Positions 1-6,099 of a DNA stretch of 6,099 nt are shown in pieces; positions within the stretch are counted from its first letter, which is position 1, and each line of letters opens with the position of its first letter. The stretch comes from Actinomycetota bacterium (GTDB lineage: Bacteria; Actinomycetota; UBA4738; G016210805), in the NCBI GenBank assembly GCA_016210805.1, contig JACQTL010000015.1, positions 1 through 6,099 on the forward strand, written 5' to 3'. Below the pieces are notes generated by a model, which was not told the DNA's origin, did no database searches, and saw only the letters and a list, made by a program, of their open reading frames with translations. The translations under genes and the position numbers were made by a program.

Positions 1-221
1 ACCCCGGGGTCTGGGAACGCAGGCAGGCGTGAGCCGCCACGCGCCGCTCGTGGCCGTCCCCGCGTACCGGCTGCGGGAGGGCCGGGTCACCCGGTGACCG
101 TCCTCACCTCCGGCGCCCGGCCGCCCTCCACGCGCCTTCGGGGGTCCGGGAAGCCCCGTCCTCAGCGACCCTCTGCGGCCTCACCCATCAGCGGGAGGAC
201 CGCGTTCGGCCTCTTTACAGC
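1..221. other. Intergenic / undetermined left edge
   Basis: I see no intact gene here. All frames are short or read as low-complexity GC-driven peptide (Arg, Pro and Gly rich), and no recognisable protein family appears on either strand except the weak fragment at 29-97. The stretch also holds a 7-1-7 palindrome (GGTCACC-c-GGTGACC, 85-99). The composition becomes more A/T-rich towards 210-226, where the permease promoter begins. The 3' end of an upstream gene could lie at the very edge, but the sequence is too short to tell. Confidence 0.5.
29..97 (+). pseudogene. Possible N-terminal relic of a class I glutamine amidotransferase-like (peptidase C26) gene
   Basis: A GTG at 29 opens a 22-codon frame ending in TGA at 95-97. 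The peptide contains APLVAVPAYRLREGRVTR, which from memory resembles the extreme N-terminus of actinobacterial gamma-glutamyl-GABA hydrolase-like proteins (a short beta strand followed by a Tyr-containing turn). In such proteins a Trp would be expected roughly where the TGA falls. No continuation of that family is seen in any frame downstream, so if the resemblance is real this is a truncated remnant. No convincing Shine-Dalgarno precedes it. The peptide is very short and the match may be chance. It could equally be ordinary non-coding sequence. Confidence 0.18.
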
Positions 222-250
222 TTGAACCGGCCGGTAACCCTCCTTATGCT
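222..250 (+). promoter_or_regulatory. Putative sigma70-type promoter of the permease gene
   Basis: TTGAAC (222-227) and TATGCT (245-250) are separated by exactly 17 bases. Each hexamer matches the TTGACA/TATAAT consensus at 4 of 6 positions. The site lies in the only noticeably A/T-richer patch upstream of the permease. It predicts a transcription start near 257 and a leader of about 80 bases before the ATG at 337. A perfect 10-bp palindrome, ACCGGCCGGT (226-235), overlaps the end of the -35 element and occupies the spacer, where a repressor or activator could bind. The promoter is inferred from pattern only. Confidence 0.55.
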
Positions 251-317
251 TCCGGCGTCTTCCCCGTTGCGAGGTGGCCAGGGGGTCCGCCTGGAGGGGG
301 GCGTGGTTCCCGGCCCG

Positions 318-334
318 GCGACGAAAGGAGTCGC
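318..334 (+). promoter_or_regulatory. Leader hairpin presenting the permease Shine-Dalgarno in its loop
   Basis: GCGAC (318-322) pairs with GTCGC (330-334) around the loop GAAAGGA (323-329). The Shine-Dalgarno AAAGGAG (324-330) therefore lies almost wholly in the loop, six bases before the ATG at 337. This strong ribosome binding site decides the start of the permease. The 5-bp stem is short and could be fortuitous in GC-rich DNA, but it could also tune ribosome access. No known purine riboswitch core was recognised in the leader. Confidence 0.4.
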
Positions 335-336
335 GG

Positions 337-1749
337 ATGGCGACGACCACGGCACCGCCAGGGGCGACGTCAGGGCTCGATCGCTTCTTCCACATCTCGG
401 AGCGCGGATCCTCCGTGCGCACGGAGCTGATCGCGGGGGCGGCCACTTGGCTGACCATGGCCTACATCCTCGTGGTCAACCCCCAGATCCTCTCCGCGCT
501 CCCCGACCGGAACGGGCTCCAGCTGGACTTCAAGCAGCTGGTAACCGTGACCGCCCTGGCCGCCGGGGTCCTCACCCTGGCCATGGGCTTCGTCACCAAC
601 TACCCGTTCGCGATGGCCGCGGGGCTCGGCCTGAACGCGTTCGTGGCGTTCACGCTGGTCGGCGCGGCCGGGCTCTCGTGGCCAGAGGCCATGGGCGTGA
701 TCGTGATCGAGGGCCTGGTGATCGCGGCCCTCGTGCTCACGGGGTTCCGGGAGGCCGTGCTGAACGCGATACCGATGGACCTGAAGAGGGCCATCGGTAT
801 AGGCATCGGTCTCTTCATCGCCTTCATCGGCCTCGTGAACGCGGGGATCGTCGTGCCCGGCCAGGGGACCATCGTCACCCTGAACGCCGACCTGACCACG
901 CTGAACATCCTGACGTTCGTCGTGGGGTTCGCCATCACGGGCGCGCTCGTGGCCAGGCGGACCAAGGGCGCGCTGCTGATCGGGATCGTGGCGACCACGA
1001 TCGTGGCGAGCATCATCAACGCGATCTCGGACAACCCGAGCCTGTTCCCGCCCGGCGTGGCCACCTGGCCCGACAGCGTCGGGCAGACGCCGGACTTCGG
1101 CCTGATCGGCGACTTCTCGTTCGCGAACCTGTTCAACGGCGAGGTCGTCGCAGTGGCCACCGCCTTCGCCCTGATCATCTCGGTCATGCTGTCGGACTTC
1201 TTCGACACGATGGGGACCGTGATCGGGGTCGGCGGAGAGGCCAAGCTGCTCGACAGGGACGGGCGGCTCCCGGGGATCCAGAAGGTCCTGTTCGTGGACT
1301 CGCTGGGCGCGGCCCTGGGCGGGGCGGTCTCGGCGTCCTCGAACACGACCTACATCGAGAGCGCGGCCGGGGTGTCGGAGGGCGGCAGGACAGGGCTCAC
1401 GGCGGTGGTCGTGGGCGTCCTGTTCCTCGTGTCGATGTTCCTGGCCCCGCTGGCCGGCGTGGTGCCCTCCGAGGCCACGGCGCCGGTGCTCGTCATCGTG
1501 GGGTACTTCATGATGACGATCGTCAAGGACATCGACTGGACCGACCCCGGGTCGGGCATCCCCGTGCTCCTCACGATGATCGTGATGCCGCTCACTTTCA
1601 GCATCACGAACGGCGTGGGCGCCGGGTTCGTGTCCTACGCGGTGATCCGCGCGCTCCAGGGGCGGTGGAAGGACGTCCACTGGCTGCTCTGGATCGTGTC
1701 CGCGGTGTTCGTCTGGTACTTCGTCGAGGGGCTGGTGCCTCTCGGCTGA
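337..1749 (+). CDS. NCS2 (AzgA-like) purine nucleobase permease
   Basis: This 470-residue integral membrane protein belongs to the NCS2 family, AzgA/PbuG/AdeQ branch (COG2252), whose members import adenine, hypoxanthine or guanine by proton symport. Family signatures are visible in order: VRTELIAGAATWLTMAYILV at about 27-46 with VNPQIL just after, the glycine-rich FAMAAGLGLNAFVAF (91-105), SDFFDTMGTVIGVG (286-299), SSNTTYIESAAGVSEGGRTG (334-353) and ITNGVGAGFVSYAVI (423-437). By family analogy D290 and E341 in the TM8- and TM10-type motifs are candidates for substrate and proton binding. Many hydrophobic segments span the protein, consistent with the usual 12-14 helices, and the length is normal for the family. 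The start at 337 is set by AAAGGAG at ideal spacing. An in-frame GTG at 274 would add an Arg-rich, non-family leader and lacks a comparable site. The gene is monocistronic and convergent with fbiB. The exact purine specificity cannot be read from sequence. Confidence 0.93.
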   Translation: MATTTAPPGATSGLDRFFHISERGSSVRTELIAGAATWLTMAYILVVNPQILSALPDRNGLQLDFKQLVTVTALAAGVLTLAMGFVTNYPFAMAAGLGLNAFVAFTLVGAAGLSWPEAMGVIVIEGLVIAALVLTGFREAVLNAIPMDLKRAIGIGIGLFIAFIGLVNAGIVVPGQGTIVTLNADLTTLNILTFVVGFAITGALVARRTKGALLIGIVATTIVASIINAISDNPSLFPPGVATWPDSVGQTPDFGLIGDFSFANLFNGEVVAVATAFALIISVMLSDFFDTMGTVIGVGGEAKLLDRDGRLPGIQKVLFVDSLGAALGGAVSASSNTTYIESAAGVSEGGRTGLTAVVVGVLFLVSMFLAPLAGVVPSEATAPVLVIVGYFMMTIVKDIDWTDPGSGIPVLLTMIVMPLTFSITNGVGAGFVSYAVIRALQGRWKDVHWLLWIVSAVFVWYFVEGLVPLG

Positions 1750-1774
1750 GGCCGGGCGGATCGCTCGATTCGGC

Positions 1775-1801
1775 GTGGGCCGGGGCTCGTCCCCGGCCCA
1801 C
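1775..1801. terminator. Bidirectional hairpin terminator between convergent genes
   Basis: The arms GTGGGCCGGGG (1775-1785) and CCCCGGCCCAC (1791-1801) pair perfectly over 11 bp around the 5-base loop CTCGT. The hairpin starts 25 bases after the permease TGA and lies 12 bases beyond the fbiB TAG on the other strand, so it can serve both transcripts. There is no U-tract on either side, as is common for actinobacterial terminators. Confidence 0.82.
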
Positions 1802-1813
1802 CCGCTTCCCGGG

Positions 1814-3115
1814 CTACCCGATCACGCGGAGGTGCTCGCCCAGGTCGATGGGCGGCCGGGGCGGGGGCTCTCCGGCGGGCATCGGGCCCGCGGCCACCGC
1901 GCCCAGGGGGATCCACTCGTCCCCGAGGCCCAGGGCCTCCCTGGTTTCCTCCTTGCAGAAGAGGGTCGAGCTGATCCAGCAGCTCGCGTAGCCCTGGGCG
2001 TGGAGGGCGAGTAGCAGGTTCTGGATCGCGGCCCCCCCGGAAAGCAGGAACATCTCCCGCTCGGCCGCGGCCCGCTCCTCGTCCGGATAGGCGTGGGCCC
2101 CTCGCAGGCGCATGCAGGGGACGACCAGCGCGGGGGCTCCGGCGAGGACGGCGTCGGACCTGGACAGTCGCCGCTCGATCACGCGGTCGGGGGTCCCGTC
2201 CCCCCGGAGGTCGCGGACCCAGGCGTCGGCCATCGCCCCCAGCAGGCGCCGCCTGGCCGCCGCCGACCCGAGCGCCGCGAACAGCCACGGGCGCGTGTGG
2301 TGGGGGGCCGGAGCGGTGCACGCCGCACGGACCGCCTCCTCCAGCACCTCCCGGGGAACGGGCCCCTCCCCGAAGGAGCGGATCGTCCGCCGGGACGAGA
2401 TCGAGAGGAGGGCCGACTCCCTGAACAGGTCCTCGTCCGCGGGCCGAACCACGTCGGAGCCCCTCCCGGGCGGCGCCTCCGCCTCCACGCCTCGGACCAG
2501 GGCGGCCGGGATCCCGTCCGCCTTGCCCATCACGATGCCGGCCGCCGCGGCCACCTGGTCGGCCAGGGCCACCACGGTCGCCTCCAGGATCCGCCCGGTG
2601 CGGTCCGGGGTCCCCCGGAGGTCGACGAGGGCGGGCAGCCCGGCTACGCCGACCGCCACGTCCACCAGGCCCCGGCGCCACGGCCGGCCGAACGTGTCGG
2701 TGACCACGACGCCGATCCTGGCTCCGGTGGCCGCCTCCAGGGCGGCCCGGATCCGCTCCGCGGAGCCGTCCGGGTCCTCTGGGAGGAGCGTGAGGAACCC
2801 TGCCGCCACGTTCGAGGCGTCGACCCCGGCGTTCGCGCACACGAGGCCGTGGCTGGTCTCGGCGATCACCAGGTCGCCCCGCCTGGCCACCACGCGCCGG
2901 GTCTCCCGAGCGATCCACGCCGCCCGGCCGGCGCCCTCCTCGGGGACCACCCGGCCCTCCGCCTTGGACACGACCTTCTGGGTGACCGCCAGGACGTCGC
3001 CGTCCCGGGCGCCCAGCGGCTCCAGGGCCGAGGCGAGGATGGCCCCCAGGTCGTCTCCCGGCTCGACTTCGGGGATCCCGGGGACCGGGAGGACCGACAC
3101 GCTCCGGGAGGTCAT
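1814..3115 (-). CDS. fbiB: Bifunctional F420-0:gamma-glutamyl ligase / nitroreductase-family dehydro-F420-0 reductase (FbiB)
   Basis: This 433-residue protein acts in the last steps of coenzyme F420 synthesis. Residues 1 to about 230 form the CofE domain, which uses GTP and divalent metal to add gamma-linked glutamates to F420-0. Its marks are VTQKVVSKAEG (44-54), ETSHGLVCANAGVDASN (86-102), VVTDTFGRPWRRG (137-149) and MGKADGIPAALVRG (196-209). Residues about 238-433 form an FMN-binding nitroreductase-like domain, with SSRRTIRSF (240-248), HHTRPW (272-277) and GGAAIQNLLLALHAQGYASC (360-379). In mycobacteria this domain reduces dehydro-F420-0 and aids polyglutamylation. The length is close to the roughly 448 residues of M. 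tuberculosis FbiB. The ATG at 3115 overlaps the cofD stop as ATGA, with no strong Shine-Dalgarno, so translational coupling is likely. The gene is last in its operon and ends at the hairpin 1775-1801. The fused CofE-nitroreductase layout makes the assignment secure; the exact tail length is unknown. Confidence 0.95.
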   Translation of the reverse strand: MTSRSVSVLPVPGIPEVEPGDDLGAILASALEPLGARDGDVLAVTQKVVSKAEGRVVPEEGAGRAAWIARETRRVVARRGDLVIAETSHGLVCANAGVDASNVAAGFLTLLPEDPDGSAERIRAALEAATGARIGVVVTDTFGRPWRRGLVDVAVGVAGLPALVDLRGTPDRTGRILEATVVALADQVAAAAGIVMGKADGIPAALVRGVEAEAPPGRGSDVVRPADEDLFRESALLSISSRRTIRSFGEGPVPREVLEEAVRAACTAPAPHHTRPWLFAALGSAAARRRLLGAMADAWVRDLRGDGTPDRVIERRLSRSDAVLAGAPALVVPCMRLRGAHAYPDEERAAAEREMFLLSGGAAIQNLLLALHAQGYASCWISSTLFCKEETREALGLGDEWIPLGAVAAGPMPAGEPPPRPPIDLGEHLRVIG

Positions 3116-4062
3116 CGTCCGAGCGCCGCCCGGAGGGCCACCCGGGCCAGGGCCTCCGCGGCGGCGTCGTCGACCATGATCGTGTCGGTCACGGCCACCC
3201 GGAGCCCCATGCCCTCCACCCGCCCGGCCAGCCGGGCATCCCGGTGGTCGATCACCCAGCCACCCAGCAGGCCCGCGTAGTGCTCCGCGACCCCGGCCGC
3301 CGAGACCTCAACGCCCGCCGCGGGGAGCAGCCGGTCGGCCATGCCCCGCAGCGGGGCGCCGCCCACGATGGGGGACACTCCGGCCACCCGATCCCGTCGG
3401 GCGGCGACCGCCTCGCGGATCCCCGGCACGGCGAGGATGGGGTCGATCGAGGCGATCGGGTTCGAGGGGCAGATGAGGACCGCGCCGGCGGCCGCGATCG
3501 CCTCGAGGACCCCGGGCCCCGGGCGGGCCGCCAGGGCCCCCGCGAACCGGACCTCCTTGACCTGGTCGGCGGCGCCCCGCTGCACCCAGTACTCCTGGAA
3601 GTGGAGGTCTAAAGGCTCTCCCTCCTGGCCGGCCACCTCGACGCGGGTCTCAACGAGGTCGTCGGTCATGGGTAGGATCCGGGCGTCTATCCCGAACCGG
3701 GCGGCGACGTGGCTCGTGGCCTCCGACAGGGGCACGCCCCGGTCGAGCAGCGAGGTCCGGTGGAGGTGGGTGGCCAGGTCCAGGTCGCCCAGCCCGAACC
3801 AGGAGTCGGCCGCGCCGAAGGCCCGGAGCTCCTCCGTGGCCCGGAAAGTCTCGCCCTCCCGGCCCCACCCCCGGTCCCGGTCGGCCCGCCCGGCCAGCCA
3901 GTAGGTCACGGAGTCGAGGTCGGGGGAGACGTGCAGCCCGTGGAACCGCCGGTCGTCCCCCGTGTTCACCACCACGGTCACGTCGTGAGCCGGAACGGCA
4001 CGGACCAGCCCGCGGAGGAACTTCCCCGCGCCCACCCCACCGGCCAGCGCCACGATCGCCAT
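3112..4062 (-). CDS. fbiA: Phospholactate / phosphoenolpyruvate transferase (CofD/FbiA)
   Basis: This 316-residue cytosolic enzyme transfers the phospholactyl or phosphoenolpyruvyl moiety from its GDP-activated donor to Fo, giving F420-0 or dehydro-F420-0 and GMP. Numbered from the ATG at 4062, family motifs are LAGGVGAGKFLRGL (6-19), NTGDD (33-37) with HVSPDLDSVTYWLAG just after, WFGLGDLDLATHLHRTSLL (88-106), PMTDD (131-135), CPSNPIASIDPILAVPGI (198-215) and VSPIVGGAPLRGMADRLL (229-246). These are the Fo- and GDP-binding elements of the family. I chose the ATG because MAIVALAGGVG aligns with the usual family N-terminus. A TTG at 4074 would add four residues and is less likely. Neither start has a clear Shine-Dalgarno. 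The gene is first in an operon with fbiB (4-base overlap) and is divergent from fbiC across 35 bases. The neighbouring fused FbiB suggests the phosphoenolpyruvate-derived (dehydro) route, but this is inferred. Confidence 0.95.
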   Translation of the reverse strand: MAIVALAGGVGAGKFLRGLVRAVPAHDVTVVVNTGDDRRFHGLHVSPDLDSVTYWLAGRADRDRGWGREGETFRATEELRAFGAADSWFGLGDLDLATHLHRTSLLDRGVPLSEATSHVAARFGIDARILPMTDDLVETRVEVAGQEGEPLDLHFQEYWVQRGAADQVKEVRFAGALAARPGPGVLEAIAAAGAVLICPSNPIASIDPILAVPGIREAVAARRDRVAGVSPIVGGAPLRGMADRLLPAAGVEVSAAGVAEHYAGLLGGWVIDHRDARLAGRVEGMGLRVAVTDTIMVDDAAAEALARVALRAALGR

Positions 4063-4097
4063 GCTGTCCGACAAGCGTAGTAGGCTCGGCCGCGAGG
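4063..4097. promoter_or_regulatory. Compact divergent promoter region of cofD/fbiA and fbiC
   Basis: Only 35 bases separate the two divergent start codons, so the promoters must overlap each other or reach into the opposite coding regions. A TAGTAGG patch at about 4078-4084 (CCTACTA on the other strand) is the only A/T-bearing core and could supply -10-like elements in both directions, for example TAGGCT at 4081-4086. Such elements would place transcription starts at or a few bases before the start codons, giving leaderless or near-leaderless mRNAs, which are common in actinobacteria. Neither gene has a normally spaced Shine-Dalgarno; the GAGG before fbiC directly abuts the ATG. The -35 elements are not convincing. 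The function is inferred from geometry. Confidence 0.45.
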
Positions 4098-6099
4098 ATG
4101 ACCGCCCCCGACTCTCCGCACTACCGCCGGATCGGACGCGCCCTGGCGCGGGCCGAAGCGGGCAAGGCGCTCTCGGTCGACGAGGCCGCGGCGCTGTTCT
4201 CGGCCCGGGACGGCGACCTGGAGCGGCTCATGGCCGTCGCCGCGCGGCTGCGGGACCTGGGGCACGGCGGGACCATCACCTACTCCCGCAAGGTCTTCAT
4301 CCCGCTCACGATGCTCTGCCGGGACCACTGCCACTACTGCACGTTCGCCAAGCCCCCCGCCCGGCTGGAGCAGCCGTACCTCACGCCCGAGCAGGTCGTG
4401 GCCATCGCGGAGGCCGGGCGGAAGCTGGGCTGCAAGGAGGCCCTCTTCACCCTGGGCGACCGTCCCGAGGAGCGCTACGCCGTGGCCGCCGGATGGCTGG
4501 AGGAGCGCGGGTACCGATCCACGCTCGAGTACCTGCGCGCGGTGGCCGTCCGGGTGATCGAGGAGACGGGCCTGCTCCCGCACCTGAACCCGGGGGTCAT
4601 GTCGTGGGAGGACATGAGCCGCCTCAAGCACGTGGCGCCATCCATGGGCCTGATGCTCGAGACGGCCTCGGACCGCCTCTCCGAGAAGGGTGGACCCCAC
4701 TTCGGCTCTCCGGACAAGGTCCCCGCCGTCCGCCTCCGGACGATCGAGGACGCCGGACGCCTGTCGATCCCGTTCACCACGGGGATCCTGGTGGGGATCG
4801 GAGAGACCGAGCGCGAGCGGGCCGAGGCCCTGTTCGCGATCCGCGACCTCCACCGGCGCTACCGCCACGTCCAGGAGGTCATCGTCCAGAACTTCAGGGC
4901 CAAGCCCGGCACCGCCATGCAGGCCGCCCCGGAGCCGGGTCCCGAGGAGTTCCTGGCCGCCGTGGCCGCGGCCAGGGTGATCCTGGGCCCCCGGATGCAC
5001 CTCCAGGCCCCTCCCAACCTCTCCGACCCCTGGTACCCGCGGCTGATCGAGGCCGGCATCGACGACTGGGGCGGGGTCTCGCCCCTCACCCCCGACCACG
5101 TGAACCCGGAGGCCCCCTGGCCCCGGCTCGACGCCCTGGCCGCCCGGACGGCGGAGAGGGGATACGAGCTGCGGCAGCGGCTGACCGTGTACCCGGAATA
5201 CGTCCTCCGCCCGGACCCCTGGATCGCCGGGAGGATGCAGGGTCCCGTCGCCGCCCTGGCCGGAGGGGACGGCTACCCGCGGTCGGAGGACCTGATCCCC
5301 GAGCCGGTCCCCTGGCAGGACCCGGACGTCCAGTGGAAGCCCCGCACGACCGACCTCGCGTTCTCCAAGGGGGCGGGAGCCGGTCTCCGGGAGGACGCCG
5401 TCCACGTGTACGGGGACATGGCCGAGATCGCCACGACGCGCCGGTGGGCCGGCCGGCGGGTAGATCCCGCCCGGCTCGATGCGGACCTCCGGTCCGGGCT
5501 GGCCAAGGCGGAGGGCGGGCGGCCGGACGACATCACCGAGGGCGAGGCCCTGGCCTTCTTCGACGCGACGGGGGAGGGGCTCGAGGCGCTGTGCCGGGTG
5601 GCCGACGATCTCCGGCGCGAGGCCGTGGGCGACGAGGTCACCTATGTCGTGAACCGGAACATCAACTTCACGAACGTGTGCTACACGGGGTGCCGGTTCT
5701 GCGCGTTCGCCCAGCGGGAGGTCGATCCGGAGTCCTACACGCTCAGGCTCGAGGAGGTGGCCGACCGGGCCGAGGAGGCCTGGTCCTACGGAGCCACCGA
5801 GGTGTGCATGCAGGGCGGCCTCCACCCCAGCCTCCCCGGCGAGTTCTACTTCCAGCTCCTCGACGCCGTGAAGCGGCGGGTGCCGGACATGCACGTCCAC
5901 GCGTTCAGCCCGATGGAGGTCCTGAACGGATCTGCCCGCCTGGGCATCTCGTTCCGAGAGTTCCTGGAGGAATGCAAGGGGCACGGCCTGGGGACCATCC
6001 CCGGCACGGCGGCCGAGATCCTGGACGACGACGTGCGCTGGGCGCTCACGAAAGGGAAGCTGCCCGCCGACTCGTGGGAGGAGATCGTGAAGACGGCCC
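4098..6099 (+). CDS. fbiC: 7,8-didemethyl-8-hydroxy-5-deazariboflavin (Fo) synthase, CofG-CofH fusion, 3'-truncated by window edge
   Basis: This gene is open from the ATG at 4098 to the window end: 667 codons plus one base, no stop. Known FbiC proteins have roughly 850 residues, so about the last 170-190 should lie beyond the edge. FbiC makes Fo, the F420 chromophore, from tyrosine and 5-amino-6-ribitylaminouracil using two radical-SAM sites. The CofG half (about 1-370) has the [4Fe-4S]-binding CX3CX2C at C74, C78 and C81 in LCRDHCHYCTF, then CKEALFTLGDRPE (112-124), LLPHLNPGVMSWEDMSRLK and IPFTTGILVGIGET. A less conserved linker follows. The CofH half begins near VGDEVTYVVNRNINF (510-524), with the second CX3CX2C at C528, C532 and C535 in NVCYTGCRFCAFAQ. 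EVCMQGG (568-574), MHVHAFSPME (598-607) and TIPGTAAEILDD (633-644) come next. Both iron-sulphur motifs are intact. The start fits the family N-terminus; no in-frame start lies closer upstream and no well-spaced Shine-Dalgarno is present. The gene is divergent from cofD/fbiA. Confidence 0.97.
   Translation, partial: MTAPDSPHYRRIGRALARAEAGKALSVDEAAALFSARDGDLERLMAVAARLRDLGHGGTITYSRKVFIPLTMLCRDHCHYCTFAKPPARLEQPYLTPEQVVAIAEAGRKLGCKEALFTLGDRPEERYAVAAGWLEERGYRSTLEYLRAVAVRVIEETGLLPHLNPGVMSWEDMSRLKHVAPSMGLMLETASDRLSEKGGPHFGSPDKVPAVRLRTIEDAGRLSIPFTTGILVGIGETERERAEALFAIRDLHRRYRHVQEVIVQNFRAKPGTAMQAAPEPGPEEFLAAVAAARVILGPRMHLQAPPNLSDPWYPRLIEAGIDDWGGVSPLTPDHVNPEAPWPRLDALAARTAERGYELRQRLTVYPEYVLRPDPWIAGRMQGPVAALAGGDGYPRSEDLIPEPVPWQDPDVQWKPRTTDLAFSKGAGAGLREDAVHVYGDMAEIATTRRWAGRRVDPARLDADLRSGLAKAEGGRPDDITEGEALAFFDATGEGLEALCRVADDLRREAVGDEVTYVVNRNINFTNVCYTGCRFCAFAQREVDPESYTLRLEEVADRAEEAWSYGATEVCMQGGLHPSLPGEFYFQLLDAVKRRVPDMHVHAFSPMEVLNGSARLGISFREFLEECKGHGLGTIPGTAAEILDDDVRWALTKGKLPADSWEEIVKTA

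Noticed and set aside
245..257. Thirteen-base identity TTATGCTTCCGGC to the E. coli lac promoter
   Set aside because: The identity does not extend to either side and the flanks are native GC-rich sequence, so vector contamination is not supported. It is most likely coincidence around a -10-like element.
222..1991. Long plus-strand frame overlapping the permease and running into fbiB
   Set aside because: The product is Arg/Gly-rich low-complexity sequence in the alternate frame of the permease, with no start signal or family resemblance.
1635..2918. Minus-strand frame of about 427 residues overlapping fbiB
   Set aside because: It is an out-of-frame reading of fbiB, made of Gly/Arg/Pro repeats, with no domains.
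4063..4074. TTG at 4074 as the cofD/fbiA start
   Set aside because: It would add only four residues before the conserved MAIVALAGGVG start and has no ribosome binding site, so the ATG at 4062 fits the family better.
3978..5984. Very long open frame on the minus strand opposite fbiC
   Set aside because: It encodes a His/Arg/Gly/Pro/Val-rich peptide of no recognisable family and lies antisense to fbiC, whose motifs are unambiguous. Long antisense frames arise from GC-rich codon bias.
1..6099. Hidden mobile element, CRISPR array, tRNA or novel defence system
   Set aside because: No direct repeats with regular spacers, transposase, integrase, tRNA-like fold or unrecognised intact protein was found. 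All secure coding sequence is a permease and F420 synthesis.

Overview
The window is high-GC bacterial DNA that looks like a chromosomal segment of an actinobacterium or a close relative (inference). The signs are strong G/C preference at third codon positions, FbiC as one CofG-CofH fusion protein, and FbiB as a CofE-nitroreductase fusion. Both fusions are typical of Actinomycetota, and related forms occur in some Chloroflexota. The sequence alone does not fix the genus.

Layout: (1) Bases 1-336 hold no convincing intact gene. They contain a possible 22-codon relic, a palindrome, and a promoter and leader for the next gene. (2) Bases 337-1749 (+) encode an AzgA-type NCS2 nucleobase permease. 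(3) A strong 11-bp hairpin at 1775-1801 sits between two convergent genes and probably terminates transcription from both sides. (4) Bases 1814-4062 (-) carry a two-gene operon, cofD/fbiA then fbiB, joined by an ATGA stop/start overlap. (5) Thirty-five bases separate cofD from the divergent fbiC (4098 onward, +). fbiC runs off the right edge after 667 codons, probably some 170-190 codons short of its end.

The main content is a compact coenzyme F420 biosynthesis locus. FbiC makes the deazaflavin Fo from tyrosine and 5-amino-6-ribitylaminouracil with two radical-SAM centres, and both CX3CX2C clusters are visible. CofD/FbiA transfers a phosphoenolpyruvyl or phospholactyl group to Fo. FbiB adds the glutamate tail with its CofE half and, as in mycobacteria, probably reduces dehydro-F420-0 with its nitroreductase-like half. 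Only the guanylyltransferase CofC/FbiD is missing from the window. The purine permease is convergent to the cluster, ends at the shared terminator, and shows no evident functional tie to F420.

No tRNA, rRNA, CRISPR array, insertion sequence or defence system was seen. The pathway is known. The less ordinary points are the tight divergent arrangement, the probable leaderless or very short-leader expression of both F420 transcripts, and the structured leader of the permease gene.
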